Shown: one piece after another, positions 63,944-64,000 of the stretch | Numbering within the stretch: the first letter of the stretch is position 1 | Layout: every line of letters starts with the position of its first letter | NCBI RefSeq assembly: GCF_024124765.2 | Contig: NZ_JAMXSR020000003.1 | Span: forward strand, 62,001-126,000 | Length of the DNA: 64,000 nt | Direction of reading: 5' to 3' | Source of the DNA: Sphingomonas sp. H160509 | Lineage (GTDB): Bacteria > Pseudomonadota > Alphaproteobacteria > Sphingomonadales > Sphingomonadaceae | Notes under the pieces: generated by a model | Told to the model about the DNA's origin: nothing | The model's database searches: none | Seen by the model: only the letters and a program-made list of their open reading frames with translations | Translations under genes and position numbers: made by a program

Positions 63944-64000
63944 TCCCGTCCTCACCTCGCACAATGCGGTGGATACCTTATCCGCCGCAGCATTTTATGA

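Overview
The window looks like part of a sphingomonad (Alphaproteobacteria, Sphingomonadaceae) plasmid. The grounds are a replication/partition block of RepA (replication initiator A family), ParA and ParB type with iteron-like repeats and parS-like palindromes at 56.7-60.7 kb, the insertion sequences (an IS481 type very common in sphingomonads, IS5/IS427, IS66, IS110, IS3), two MucR/Ros-like regulators, a DUF6771-like small protein and a sigma-EcfG-type promoter. This assignment rests on protein and motif recognition only.

Layout. 0-5.3 kb: galU (UDP-glucose synthesis), a frameshifted Crp/Fnr regulator, then about 2.5 kb of decayed DNA with IS remnants. 5.3-31 kb: a patchwork of small genes (PilZ protein, GNAT acetyltransferase, TonB-C protein, Fis-type HTH protein, acyltransferase 3, BLUF photoreceptor with a MarR-like regulator, MucR1), decayed paralogous modules separated by strong hairpins, and IS5, IS481 and IS66 copies. 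31-39 kb: chemoreceptor, AI-2E/PerM-type membrane protein, DUF4142 lipoprotein, DUF3597 protein, MucR2. 39.7-49.9 kb: a complete cellulose operon on the minus strand, bcsR-like, bcsQ, bcsAB (fused), bcsC, bcsD, bcsZ, in which five successive genes overlap end to start. 50.6-52.5 kb: a GAF-GGDEF-EAL c-di-GMP enzyme. 52.7-55.2 kb: a tyrosine recombinase divergent from an unrecognised HTH protein with a perfect 10-bp inverted repeat between them. 55.3-56.6 kb: an IS481 copy interrupted by an IS110 element. 56.7-60.7 kb: parA, parB, repA, iterons. 60.8-64 kb: truncated IS3, a broken response regulator and a set of small minus-strand genes.

How it fits together. GalU makes UDP-glucose, the substrate of BcsAB. 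BcsA carries a PilZ domain, and the GGDEF-EAL protein and a free-standing PilZ protein belong to the same c-di-GMP signalling layer, so the plasmid carries substrate supply, synthase, export pore, crystallisation subunit, trimming endoglucanase and second-messenger control.

Most notable. (1) The left end of the IS110 element at about 55.8-56.0 kb folds like a bridge RNA. Its target-loop guides match a 23-bp repeat that has been inserted, always directly after CAAG on the coding strand, into IS5, IS481 and IS3 transposase genes in this window. The IS110 itself sits in such a repeat. (2) More than a dozen otherwise conserved genes carry a single-base frameshift, mostly one extra G or C in a homopolymer. 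These are probably sequence errors but could be real; repaired genes are reported as one feature each.
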